64,000 nt of DNA, taken from NCBI GenBank assembly GCA_002420145.1, contig DIHL01000023.1:62001-126000 (forward strand). Direction: 5' to 3'. The first letter of the stretch is position 1, and every line of letters starts with the position of its first letter. The notes under the pieces were generated by a model. That model ran no database searches. It worked only from the letters and a program-made list of their open reading frames with translations, and was not told the DNA's origin. The stretch comes from Bacteroidetes bacterium UBA5697 (GTDB lineage Bacteria; Bacteroidota; Bacteroidia; B-17B0; Aurantibacillaceae). Made by a program: the position numbers and the translations under genes. Shown here one piece after another: positions 54,608 through 63,054 of the stretch.

Positions 54608-56815
54608 ATGGTTGCAGAAGTTGAAACCCATAATCTAGTTGAACCCTTAAAGGCTTTTTTTGGCTTTAGTGGCTTTAAAGGAAACCAAGAAGCTATTATC
54701 AATAATATCCTAAATAAACAGGATACGTTTGTTATTATGCCAACAGGAGGCGGTAAGTCGCTTTGCTACCAATTGCCTGCTATTATGAGCGAGGGAACAG
54801 CTATAGTTGTTTCTCCTTTAATTGCTTTAATGAAAAACCAGGTAGATGCTATTCGTGGTTTTAGCAATGAAACAGGTATAGCGCACTTCTTAAATTCTTC
54901 TTTAAATAAATCAGAAATCGCTACCGTAAAAAAAGACGTTTTATCAGGAAAAACTAAATTGTTGTATGTAGCTCCCGAAACTTTAAATAAAGAGGATAAC
55001 GTGGAGTTTTTCTCAGAATTTAAAATTTCCTTTTTTGCTATCGACGAAGCTCACTGTATCTCCGAATGGGGTCATGATTTCCGTCCTGAATACCGTCGTT
55101 TGCGCCCAATTATTGATAAATTAGGATCAGTACCAGTAATGGCATTAACCGCTACGGCTACACCTAAAGTACAACACGATATTCAAAAAAACTTAGGAAT
55201 GTTAGAGGCGAGTTTATTTAAATCGTCGTTTAACCGCGAAAACCTATATTATGAGGTTCGCGCTAAGCAAAATGTGATTAAAGAGATTATTAAATATGCT
55301 AAACAAAACACTGGTAAATCGGGGATTGTTTACTGTTTAAGTCGTAAAAAAGTGGAGGAAGTTGCTCAAGCTCTGATAGTTAACGGGATAAAAGCAGCGC
55401 CTTACCATGCAGGTTTGGATGCTAAAGAACGTGCCAAAACTCAAGATGGGTTCTTAATGGAAGACATTGATGTGATTGTGGCAACGATTGCTTTTGGTAT
55501 GGGAATCGATAAGCCAGATGTTCGTTATGTCATTCACCACGATATTCCAAAATCATTAGAAGGGTATTATCAAGAAACTGGTCGTGCTGGTCGTGATGGA
55601 GGAGAAGGAAACTGTGTCACTTTTTATAGTTATGATGATATTGTGAAGTTGGAGAAATTTATGAAAGATAAACCAGTTAACGAGCAAGAAATCGGGAAAC
55701 AAATGTTGTCGGAAACGGCATCGTTTGCCGAGACTTCTTCTTGTCGCCGTAAATTTATCTTACATTATTTTGGAGAAGAATTTAATGATGCAAAATGTAA
55801 TGAGATGTGCGATAACTGTCGTCATCCAAAACAAAAATTTGAAGCACAAGACGATTTAATGCTTGCTATCAAAGCTGTTAAAGAAAGCAAAGAGAAACAT
55901 AAGGTGAAAGACATTATTAATTTATTAATGGGTAATTTAACCGCAACTGGCAAATCATATAAACACAACGAGTTAAAAACTTGGGGCGAAGGTGTGGAAG
56001 CTGATAAAGATGATAAGTTTTGGAATGCCGTGATGCGCCAAGCTATTGTTAATGGGTTCTTTGCTAAGGATATTGAAAATTATGGTTTAGTAAAAATTAC
56101 GGATAAAGGAAAAGATTTCTTAAAAAATCCATTCAGTATTAAATTTACAAGAGATAATGACTTTAGTAATGCCGAAAGCGATAACGATGAGGATATTGTT
56201 GGAGGAAAAGGTGCTAACAGCACGGATGAAGTATTATATGCCATGCTAAAAGATTTAACTAAGAAAATAGCGAAGCAAAATAATTTACCTCCTTATATTA
56301 TTTTCCAAGAACCTTCTCTAGAAGAAATGTCAATCAACTATCCAATTACGATGGAAGAAATGGCAAAAATTACGGGTGTTGGCGCAGGAAAAGCGGCTAA
56401 ATATGGTAAGCCATTTTTAGAAGTGATTAAAAAACATGTTGAGGAAAACGATATTGAGCGTCCTAGCGACATGGTCATCAAATCAGTCGTTAATAAATCA
56501 GGATTAAAAGTATTTATCATTCAAAACATTGATAGAAAGGTTAGTCTAGAGGATATGGCTAAAAATAAAAATCTGAAAATGAATGATTTGTTAACTGAGA
56601 TTGAAACTATTGTAGCTTCAGGAACTAAAGTAAACATCAACTATTATATTGATCAAGTTATTGATGAAGATAAGAAAGATGAAATTTATGAATGTTTGCG
56701 TGAAGCCGAAACAGATGATATTAATGCTATTTTAAAAGAATTAGGAGAAGATGAATATAGTGAAGAAGAAGTAAGATTAATGCGCATCAAATTTATTAGT
56801 GAGTTTGGAAATTAG
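54608..56815 (+). CDS. recQ: ATP-dependent DNA helicase RecQ
   Basis: RecQ unwinds DNA 3'-5' in recombination and repair. The 735-residue protein has Walker A 'MPTGGGKSLCYQLPA' (about residues 44-58), a DEAH box 'FAIDEAHCISEWGHDFRPEY' (about 144-163), and motif VI 'YQETGRAGRDG'. It also has the zinc-binding cysteines of the RecQ C-terminal region ('CRRKFILHYFGEEF', 'CNEMCDNCRH'), a winged helix, and an HRDC domain ('MAKITGVGAGKAAKYG'). An additional tail of about 110 residues after HRDC is helical ('LEDMAKNKNLKMNDLLTEIE'), as in other Bacteroidota RecQ. Confidence 0.97.
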   Translation: MVAEVETHNLVEPLKAFFGFSGFKGNQEAIINNILNKQDTFVIMPTGGGKSLCYQLPAIMSEGTAIVVSPLIALMKNQVDAIRGFSNETGIAHFLNSSLNKSEIATVKKDVLSGKTKLLYVAPETLNKEDNVEFFSEFKISFFAIDEAHCISEWGHDFRPEYRRLRPIIDKLGSVPVMALTATATPKVQHDIQKNLGMLEASLFKSSFNRENLYYEVRAKQNVIKEIIKYAKQNTGKSGIVYCLSRKKVEEVAQALIVNGIKAAPYHAGLDAKERAKTQDGFLMEDIDVIVATIAFGMGIDKPDVRYVIHHDIPKSLEGYYQETGRAGRDGGEGNCVTFYSYDDIVKLEKFMKDKPVNEQEIGKQMLSETASFAETSSCRRKFILHYFGEEFNDAKCNEMCDNCRHPKQKFEAQDDLMLAIKAVKESKEKHKVKDIINLLMGNLTATGKSYKHNELKTWGEGVEADKDDKFWNAVMRQAIVNGFFAKDIENYGLVKITDKGKDFLKNPFSIKFTRDNDFSNAESDNDEDIVGGKGANSTDEVLYAMLKDLTKKIAKQNNLPPYIIFQEPSLEEMSINYPITMEEMAKITGVGAGKAAKYGKPFLEVIKKHVEENDIERPSDMVIKSVVNKSGLKVFIIQNIDRKVSLEDMAKNKNLKMNDLLTEIETIVASGTKVNINYYIDQVIDEDKKDEIYECLREAETDDINAILKELGEDEYSEEEVRLMRIKFISEFGN

Positions 56816-56838
56816 AATTTAAGATTTTTGTATTTAAG

Positions 56839-56866
56839 AAGCCGTTCTAACTAGAACGGCTTTTTT
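56839..56866 (+). terminator. Rho-independent terminator of recQ
   Basis: AAGCCGTTCT pairs with AGAACGGCTT around AACT, followed by a T-run. It begins 24 bp after the stop codon. Confidence 0.93.
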
Positions 56867-56947
56867 GTTTTTATAAATACTCATTTAAGAGATACTAAAT
56901 GCATTTTTTAATCGCCTAAAAAGGTTTTTTCTATGTTATTTCAAACA

Positions 56948-56970
56948 ACTTAAAACAATTTAAGTAATTG
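56948..56970. promoter_or_regulatory. Overlapping inverted repeats upstream of the exopolysaccharide-like operon
   Basis: ACTTAAA and TTTAAGT form a perfect 7-bp inverted repeat around ACAA (56948-56965). An overlapping CAATT/AATTG pair spans 56956-56970. It lies about 85-100 bp before the first gene and beyond the recQ terminator, a plausible operator position. No clear promoter box could be assigned in the rest of 56867-57051. Confidence 0.4.
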
Positions 56971-57051
56971 AAAATCAGAAACTTGAATTGTTTTATGGTA
57001 ATCAAAATAGCTATGTTCAAATAAAGATTAACTTTATAGTCCTTTGTTTCT

Positions 57052-59142
57052 ATGAGAATTTTGAGTAAAAATACTAGTATTTCCACTGTTTTAATATGGC
57101 TGTTATTTTGCCATTGCTCAATAATTTTTGGACAGACTAAAGATGAACTAGTTTCATCTTATATAAAAAACCTGACTGATACCTGGGATGAGTTAAATAC
57201 AAAAACATTTTCTTCATTTATTGTTGATTCTACTTTATCTCTAAAATTAGAGCCGTTTAAGATTGAACAAAAAACGGTAGTAAATAACAAAAACCAATTA
57301 CAGTTACGATTAAATCAATTACAGCAAAAGATTAATAAAAAAGATGTTGGATTGCATGCAACAGTTAGTTATCAAGAGAATTTAAATTCTCCTATTGTTG
57401 ATCCTGAAGAAATTGTGGTTTTTAAACGCCGCGCTATTGCTGGTCTAGATTGGGACTTGTTAAATAATGGACTGTACGAAAACAGACTTAAAAACAAGAT
57501 TTTAAAACTGAATTACGCAGCTTTAGAAAAAAAACAACTAACAGATAATTTGAATGCTTTTCAAAACAAACAAACCACTCAAATCATTTCTTATTTTAAT
57601 ACTAAAAAAATAGAAATATTAAATGCACGTAAATATTTAAACAATAAACAATCTCCTATTATTGAAAAATTATGGGGCATTAAGCATATTACAAAAGATA
57701 ATTATTTAAAGCTTATTCAAAATACGACCGATATAAATGCACAATATAATTTATATCAAAACTATAATCAAGTGAATATAGAAAAGGGCAACTTTGCTTT
57801 TGAATTACCAATTTTAGATTTGAATATTCAGCAGTTGATGCAAAAAATCAACAATGCCCCTATAGACTCAATAGTATTGGATGGCAATGAAATGGCTAAG
57901 TATCAGGCATCATACTTAAAAGATGTAAGTTTAAAAGCTTACACTCGTTATAATTACTACGATGTATATAATGCTGCACAACCAAATCGTTCTTTTATTT
58001 CTGTTGGAATGAATTTATCCTTACCATTAGCATTTAATCAAAAAGAAAAAAAAGAATATTATCTCACACAGTATGCATTAGCAAACACAAAAGAATCGAC
58101 GGATAGTTTAGATATTCAGTTTATTGTTCTAAATAAATATTATGAGTATCAATATAAATTAAAACAGTTTAAAAATTTATACCATAAACGATTAGTGTTC
58201 GAAGAATTATTAAGAACAGAGCGAGTAAAAGCTCAGTTAAGTGATTTTGAATTTAATCCAAACACGGCTTTATTTATTTTAGATGATTATTGGAGTAATG
58301 CTATAGAGTTGATTGATTTAAAACAAGATTTATATAAAATCCTATTAGATATAAAAATAAAAGTCCCTGGTGCTAATATCGCTGATTATACTTCACCATT
58401 AAATTTATCTAATTTAAATATCGCTTCAAGTAATCCTCCATTTAAAGCAGTGTATATATGGAGTGATGCTTTTAAAAATCATTCTCAAACAGTAATTAAC
58501 GAATACTGCAGAGTAAATGAATTTGGCCCTTTATTAATTTCATACAATTCTACAAAAATTTATATTCAACAGATTTCTGAATTTATTTCAAAAAATTATA
58601 CTACTCCCATACACATTATGATTGGAAGTAATAAATTATTGAACACGGGAATAGCAGGCTTTTTAGATACTCTAAAAATAAATATTAACCTTTCTCAAGT
58701 TAAAGGAATTCATTTAGATATTGAACCACATACTTTCGCTGATTTCAAAGATAATAAAGAGCAGTATTTTAAAAAGTATGTAGCTGTTCTAAAACAAGCC
58801 AAGCAATTTGCTGATAATAATAAATTAGAATTATCTGTTTCTATTCCTTTAAATTATCCTGATGAGGTGTTAAATGAGATTAATACCACTTGTAATTACG
58901 CATATTTGATGGCTTATGAAAATGTGGATATTGACTTCATATTACGGAAAACAGCCGAAGAAAAAGCCATACTAAAAAATAAATGTGTATTAGCATTAAG
59001 AACAAAAGATTTTGAAAATAGAACGAGTATGGACGAAGCCTTCAAAAAAATAGGTTTTGAAAAAGGAGCTTATCATGATTTAGATGATTTAATAAAATTT
59101 GATAATACTAGCATTAACGTGAAAGGAGAGAACGAGAAGTAA
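57052..59142 (+). CDS. TolC-like outer-membrane channel fused to a GH18-like (beta/alpha)8 barrel
   Basis: The 696-residue protein has a signal peptide (ending 'CSIIFGQ'). Residues about 30-460 look like an outer-membrane efflux channel of the TolC class, with long amphipathic helices such as 'KNQLQLRLNQLQQKINKK' and 'LKNKILKLNYAALEKKQLT', separated by short beta strands such as 'VGLHATVSYQEN' and 'FISVGMNLSLPLAF'. Residues about 470-690 look like a TIM barrel: 'FKAVYIWSDAF', 'PIHIMIGSNKLL', 'GIHLDIEPH' (about 552-560, the strand-4 Asp-x-Glu of GH18-type enzymes), 'LELSVSIPLNYP' and 'YAYLMAYEN'. The protein could both export a polysaccharide and cut or trim it. It is the first gene of the operon, 1 bp before the adaptor gene. 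The channel call is more certain than the barrel call. Confidence 0.75.
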   Translation: MRILSKNTSISTVLIWLLFCHCSIIFGQTKDELVSSYIKNLTDTWDELNTKTFSSFIVDSTLSLKLEPFKIEQKTVVNNKNQLQLRLNQLQQKINKKDVGLHATVSYQENLNSPIVDPEEIVVFKRRAIAGLDWDLLNNGLYENRLKNKILKLNYAALEKKQLTDNLNAFQNKQTTQIISYFNTKKIEILNARKYLNNKQSPIIEKLWGIKHITKDNYLKLIQNTTDINAQYNLYQNYNQVNIEKGNFAFELPILDLNIQQLMQKINNAPIDSIVLDGNEMAKYQASYLKDVSLKAYTRYNYYDVYNAAQPNRSFISVGMNLSLPLAFNQKEKKEYYLTQYALANTKESTDSLDIQFIVLNKYYEYQYKLKQFKNLYHKRLVFEELLRTERVKAQLSDFEFNPNTALFILDDYWSNAIELIDLKQDLYKILLDIKIKVPGANIADYTSPLNLSNLNIASSNPPFKAVYIWSDAFKNHSQTVINEYCRVNEFGPLLISYNSTKIYIQQISEFISKNYTTPIHIMIGSNKLLNTGIAGFLDTLKININLSQVKGIHLDIEPHTFADFKDNKEQYFKKYVAVLKQAKQFADNNKLELSVSIPLNYPDEVLNEINTTCNYAYLMAYENVDIDFILRKTAEEKAILKNKCVLALRTKDFENRTSMDEAFKKIGFEKGAYHDLDDLIKFDNTSINVKGENEK

Positions 59143-59143
59143 T

Positions 59144-60271
59144 ATGAAAAGTGTAAACTTTCAAAGAAATAAATCATTAATACGTGTGGTTAATGAACAG
59201 CAAAAAGTTAAGAAAACCAAGCAGCGCAATTGGGACAGGATCTTGTATGTAGCGTTGCTAGGTTTGTTTTTGTTGTTTATGATTTATTATTTTTCAGCCA
59301 AATTTATTTTTGTTCATGCCTATGGCCATGTAATTATTGAAAATACTCACATTAGATTAACAGATGATGCTCGTATCATCGAGTTTTATGTTCACGAAGG
59401 AGATAGTATTCAAAAAAACGATACATTGTTTTCATATGCTTTAGATAGAGACGATGACATTAATGGTTCATCTTCACAAGCTTTGAGTGTAGGTTCAATT
59501 AATGGAGCTAGTAAAGATGATTGGTGGGTAAAAGAACTATTTGCATTGAAGAAAAAAATTACTTTAAATAATATTGATGTTTCCGAAAATGGAAGTTTAA
59601 TTGCGAATTACAAATCAGAAATCAAACGATTGAGCAATGAAGTTATTTTAGATGTGCTTCCTAAAAGCAGATTGGAGTTTGTACAAAATGAAATCTTTAG
59701 ATTGAATACTGAGATCCAAAAATTACAAAGAGAAAATAATGAGTTATATGGTCTTATTAAGACCTTAGGCCCAACCACTAATAAGAATAAATATAGCGCT
59801 TCTAATATTCGATTAAAAAGCGCTACAGGAAGTCAACTAAGTGATTTAAGTAAATTATCTTTTAGCGAAGAATTATTATCTGAACCCAAATATTTTAAAT
59901 CGCCGATAAGCGGTGTTTCTACAAGAATATTTATTCATAATTACGAGACTGTATTAAAGAGTGAAGAAATAATGTCTATACACCAAGCTCACCCTGCGTT
60001 TATTAAAGCGTATTTTGAGCAAGAGGATTTAAGATATTTTAATGTAGGAGATATTTTTACAATTGATTTCCCAGATGGCACAACCAGTAAAGGTGTTTTA
60101 AAGAGATTTTATATTGCAACTTATACATTACCTGAAGAATTTCAGAAGAAATATGAGCCAACAACCAGAAGCATTGCCGCTGATATTTATCCTCTTGATT
60201 CAACAGAGATTGTTAAGTGGAAAGCATTTTATAAAATGAGCGTTGATATTTCTAAATTAAAATTTAACTAA
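59144..60271 (+). CDS. HlyD-type periplasmic adaptor (membrane fusion protein)
   Basis: The 375-residue protein has a basic cytoplasmic start, one membrane segment (about residues 29-50, 'YVALLGLFLLFMIYYFSAKF'), and a split biotinyl-lipoyl-like domain. The first half is 'RIIEFYVHEGDSIQKNDTLF' and the second half begins 'SPISGVSTRIFIHNYETV' (about 255). Between them is a coiled-coil hairpin ('IFRLNTEIQKLQRENNELYG'), and a beta-barrel part follows ('VGDIFTIDFPDGTTSKG'). Such adaptors join an inner-membrane transporter or synthase to a TolC-like channel. It lies 1 bp behind the TolC-like gene. It resembles the periplasmic half of Alg44 but has no PilZ domain. Confidence 0.85.
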   Translation: MKSVNFQRNKSLIRVVNEQQKVKKTKQRNWDRILYVALLGLFLLFMIYYFSAKFIFVHAYGHVIIENTHIRLTDDARIIEFYVHEGDSIQKNDTLFSYALDRDDDINGSSSQALSVGSINGASKDDWWVKELFALKKKITLNNIDVSENGSLIANYKSEIKRLSNEVILDVLPKSRLEFVQNEIFRLNTEIQKLQRENNELYGLIKTLGPTTNKNKYSASNIRLKSATGSQLSDLSKLSFSEELLSEPKYFKSPISGVSTRIFIHNYETVLKSEEIMSIHQAHPAFIKAYFEQEDLRYFNVGDIFTIDFPDGTTSKGVLKRFYIATYTLPEEFQKKYEPTTRSIAADIYPLDSTEIVKWKAFYKMSVDISKLKFN

Positions 60272-60276
60272 AAGCT

Positions 60277-61719
60277 ATGGAAAAGACGTTAGCAAATAAT
60301 AAGGTTGAGTTTCATAACAATGTTGTCACATGTTTTGGAAAAATATTTTATTATATAGAATCTTTTAGTTCACTAAAAATTGATGATTTAATTATATATG
60401 ACGCTGTGATAATTGATGCAAAAGATGTTGAATTCACTAGAATTATTATTAAAAAATTTCGAAGTCATTCAAATCTTGAATTTTACTTAAAGCCTCTGTT
60501 TTTAATCAACAACAAGGCTACAGATGACCCTTATATAATAGAATTGACAGATGGAATGATTATGTCACTTGATCAGATTCCAGAAAAAATTAATGATATC
60601 AATCAAATTAACATGAAGATTACTCGATTAGAGGGCTCACCATCTTCATCATTTGAGGTACAAGTATTTAAAAAGTCTTTAAACTATATGTTTACGAGAG
60701 ATTTGAATACTTTAAAACCTATGATTGACATTAACTCTTCAATTGGTTATTGTTATCCAGTTCTTTCTGTAAATTTTGACACTTTCGAAGAAGTAAAGGC
60801 CATTGAATTATTAGAGTGGGCTGAAAAAGAAAATTTAATTTGGCCAGATTTTTACGATAGAGTTTATTTATGTAGTAATTGTAAAGGAGGTCATTTATCA
60901 TTTAGAGAAATTTGCCCTAATTGTGATTCTGCTAATATTAAATCTGAGGACTTAGTGCATCATTTTCCTTGCGGATATATTGGAGCTATCAGTGATTTTA
61001 AGAATAAAGTAGATACTGTTTTAACATGCCCGAAATGCTCTAAAAATTTACGACACATTGGAGTCGATTATGATAAGCCATCTATTATTAATCATTGTCA
61101 AAACTGTAATGATGTTTTTCAAGATTATTTAGTGAAAGCTAAATGTGTACAGTGCAAAACAGATACTGATGTTCAGTTCCTAGTTTCTAAAAACCTTAAC
61201 ATATATAAACTCACTAAGAAGGGAAGAAATTCTGCTGTAGGCGGAATTTACACTTCTGATTATGCTTTAAATAATGAGGTTGTTGGAACGCTCGACATAA
61301 AAACGTTCTTAACAATGATGCATTATGAGCAGGAAAGAATTAAATCTAATGCTTTATTAAATTCTAACTTAGTTGTGTTTTATTTCGAAAATATTTTCGA
61401 CTTGTACCGTATTGTCAGTAAATCAAAAGAAAAATCTCTGTTAGCCGAATTTGTTGACATTATTAGAGATAACATTACTCCTGCAGATTTTATATGTATC
61501 AACAATCCTTCTATTATAAGTGTATGTATAAATGATGCAAATTTAGAAGACGCTAAAATCATGGTATTAAAAATCTCTAATATGATTCAAGAATTAGTGA
61601 TGAATAATTTCAATCGTTTTGATTTAGAAATTAGTTCAAATGTTGAATCATTAAGTAAAACAATTGCTTTTGATAAACAAATGCAAACTACAATTAAAGA
61701 GTTAGTTGAAAAAACATGA
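60277..61719 (+). CDS. TackOD1-like zinc-ribbon protein with degenerate GGDEF-like C-terminus
   Basis: The 480-residue cytoplasmic protein has no membrane segment. Residues 1-120 look like a receiver-like or other alpha/beta domain without clear phospho-Asp. Residues about 195-300 carry four Cys pairs ('CSNCKGGHLSF', 'CPNCDSANI', 'CPKCSKNLRHIGVDYDKP', 'CQNCNDVF') plus 'HHFPCGYIG' and 'CVQC'. This matches the TackOD1 zinc-ribbon family. The C-terminal 140 residues align in pattern with GGDEF domains, but the signature is 'INNPS' and so lacks catalytic residues. It probably senses or transmits a signal to the adjacent synthase. It overlaps the glycosyltransferase gene by 4 bp. Confidence 0.75.
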   Translation: MEKTLANNKVEFHNNVVTCFGKIFYYIESFSSLKIDDLIIYDAVIIDAKDVEFTRIIIKKFRSHSNLEFYLKPLFLINNKATDDPYIIELTDGMIMSLDQIPEKINDINQINMKITRLEGSPSSSFEVQVFKKSLNYMFTRDLNTLKPMIDINSSIGYCYPVLSVNFDTFEEVKAIELLEWAEKENLIWPDFYDRVYLCSNCKGGHLSFREICPNCDSANIKSEDLVHHFPCGYIGAISDFKNKVDTVLTCPKCSKNLRHIGVDYDKPSIINHCQNCNDVFQDYLVKAKCVQCKTDTDVQFLVSKNLNIYKLTKKGRNSAVGGIYTSDYALNNEVVGTLDIKTFLTMMHYEQERIKSNALLNSNLVVFYFENIFDLYRIVSKSKEKSLLAEFVDIIRDNITPADFICINNPSIISVCINDANLEDAKIMVLKISNMIQELVMNNFNRFDLEISSNVESLSKTIAFDKQMQTTIKELVEKT

Positions 61720-63026
61720 TAGAGATTGTTGATGAATTTTTTAATTACATCTCTGCTGTAGGTCCAACCAAGCTACTACGTATATTTTGGTTTTTTGTGT
61801 TTTTTGAGTTTGCACGCTTTTTCATATTTGAATTAGCAGTACTAATTATTTGGAAAATTAGAGAGCCTCAGCGAAAAGAACGTTACGATAATGCTCGAAG
61901 AAGATTGTTTATTGAACGGCCTTTGGTTTCGGTAATCGTTCCTGGAAAGAATGAAGGGAAGCATATCTACAAATTAGCTAATTCGCTTAAAGAACAGACG
62001 TATACTAATTTTGAATTTATTGTTATTGATGATGGTTCTGACGATGATACAGAGCGAATTTGTAAGAGTCTACAAAAAAACGGATTCATAGATTTGTTTT
62101 TAAGAAATGATGTTCGTGGAGGAAAAGCTTCTGCAGCCAATTTAGGGTATCGTTTTTCAAAAGGGAAAATAATTGTGCATTTAGATGCTGATTGTAGTTA
62201 CGATAGTGATGCTATTGAAAAAATAATTGTTCCCTTTTATTTAGATGAAGATATTGGAGCGGTAGGAGGAAATATTTTAGTGAGGAATTACAAAGAAAGT
62301 TTATGCACGACGTTGCAGGCCATCGAATACTCCGATACTATTTCTGCAGGACGAATCACTTCCAGTTACTTAGGAATTTATAGATTAGTTTCAGGTGCTT
62401 TTGGAGCATTTACTAAAGAAGCTTTGGATAGAGTTGGCGGATGGGATATTGGACCAGGATTAGATGGCGACATTACCGTAAAGTTGCGCAAATTAGGCTA
62501 TAAGATAGTTTTTGAACCTGATGCTATTTGCCAAACGAATGTGCCTAATACATTTAAAAAATTAGTTAAACAGCGTTTGCGATGGGATAAATCTATTATT
62601 CGTTTTAGGGTTCGTAAACATCGAGATGTATTTTATCCAAATGCTACTTTTCGTTTTTCTAATTTTATTTCAAGTTTCGAAAACATCACCTACAATATTT
62701 TATTAAACATTAAATGGTGGGTGTATATGTTTGATATGGCTATTAACTATACTTCATTGTTAGGATTTATTTTTCCCTTCAATATTTTATTATATACAGC
62801 TAATAATTTTTTAAAATTTTTGGTGTTCTCGTTATTTCGAAAACGAAAAAATGCATCAATTATTTATTTTATTCCCTATTTACCCTGTATGGTGCTTTAT
62901 TTTGGATTTTATTTACGATTAGTTCGTTCTATTGCTTACGTGCAGGAATTTTTCTTTAAGAAATCGTATGAAGACTCCTGGAATCCAATTAAATCATCTA
63001 GTCACGCTAAAAAATTGGGGATTTAA
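61716..63026 (+). CDS. Processive family 2 glycosyltransferase (polysaccharide synthase)
   Basis: The 436-residue inner-membrane enzyme has an N-terminal membrane segment (about residues 18-40). The GT2 domain shows 'VIVPGKNEGKHI', the nucleotide-binding 'VIDDGSDDDTE' (about 104), the DxD 'HLDADCSYD' (about 155), 'GPGLDGDITVKLR' (about 247, in place of TED) and 'QRLRWDKS' (about 286). Three to four membrane segments follow. The QxxRW motif marks processive synthases of cellulose, PNAG, hyaluronan or similar polymers. The sugar is not evident. Start overlaps the zinc-ribbon gene (ATGA), so the two are translationally coupled. Confidence 0.93.
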   Translation: MIEIVDEFFNYISAVGPTKLLRIFWFFVFFEFARFFIFELAVLIIWKIREPQRKERYDNARRRLFIERPLVSVIVPGKNEGKHIYKLANSLKEQTYTNFEFIVIDDGSDDDTERICKSLQKNGFIDLFLRNDVRGGKASAANLGYRFSKGKIIVHLDADCSYDSDAIEKIIVPFYLDEDIGAVGGNILVRNYKESLCTTLQAIEYSDTISAGRITSSYLGIYRLVSGAFGAFTKEALDRVGGWDIGPGLDGDITVKLRKLGYKIVFEPDAICQTNVPNTFKKLVKQRLRWDKSIIRFRVRKHRDVFYPNATFRFSNFISSFENITYNILLNIKWWVYMFDMAINYTSLLGFIFPFNILLYTANNFLKFLVFSLFRKRKNASIIYFIPYLPCMVLYFGFYLRLVRSIAYVQEFFFKKSYEDSWNPIKSSSHAKKLGI

Positions 63027-63054
63027 ATTCTTAAGTATTTCTTATATTTAACTA

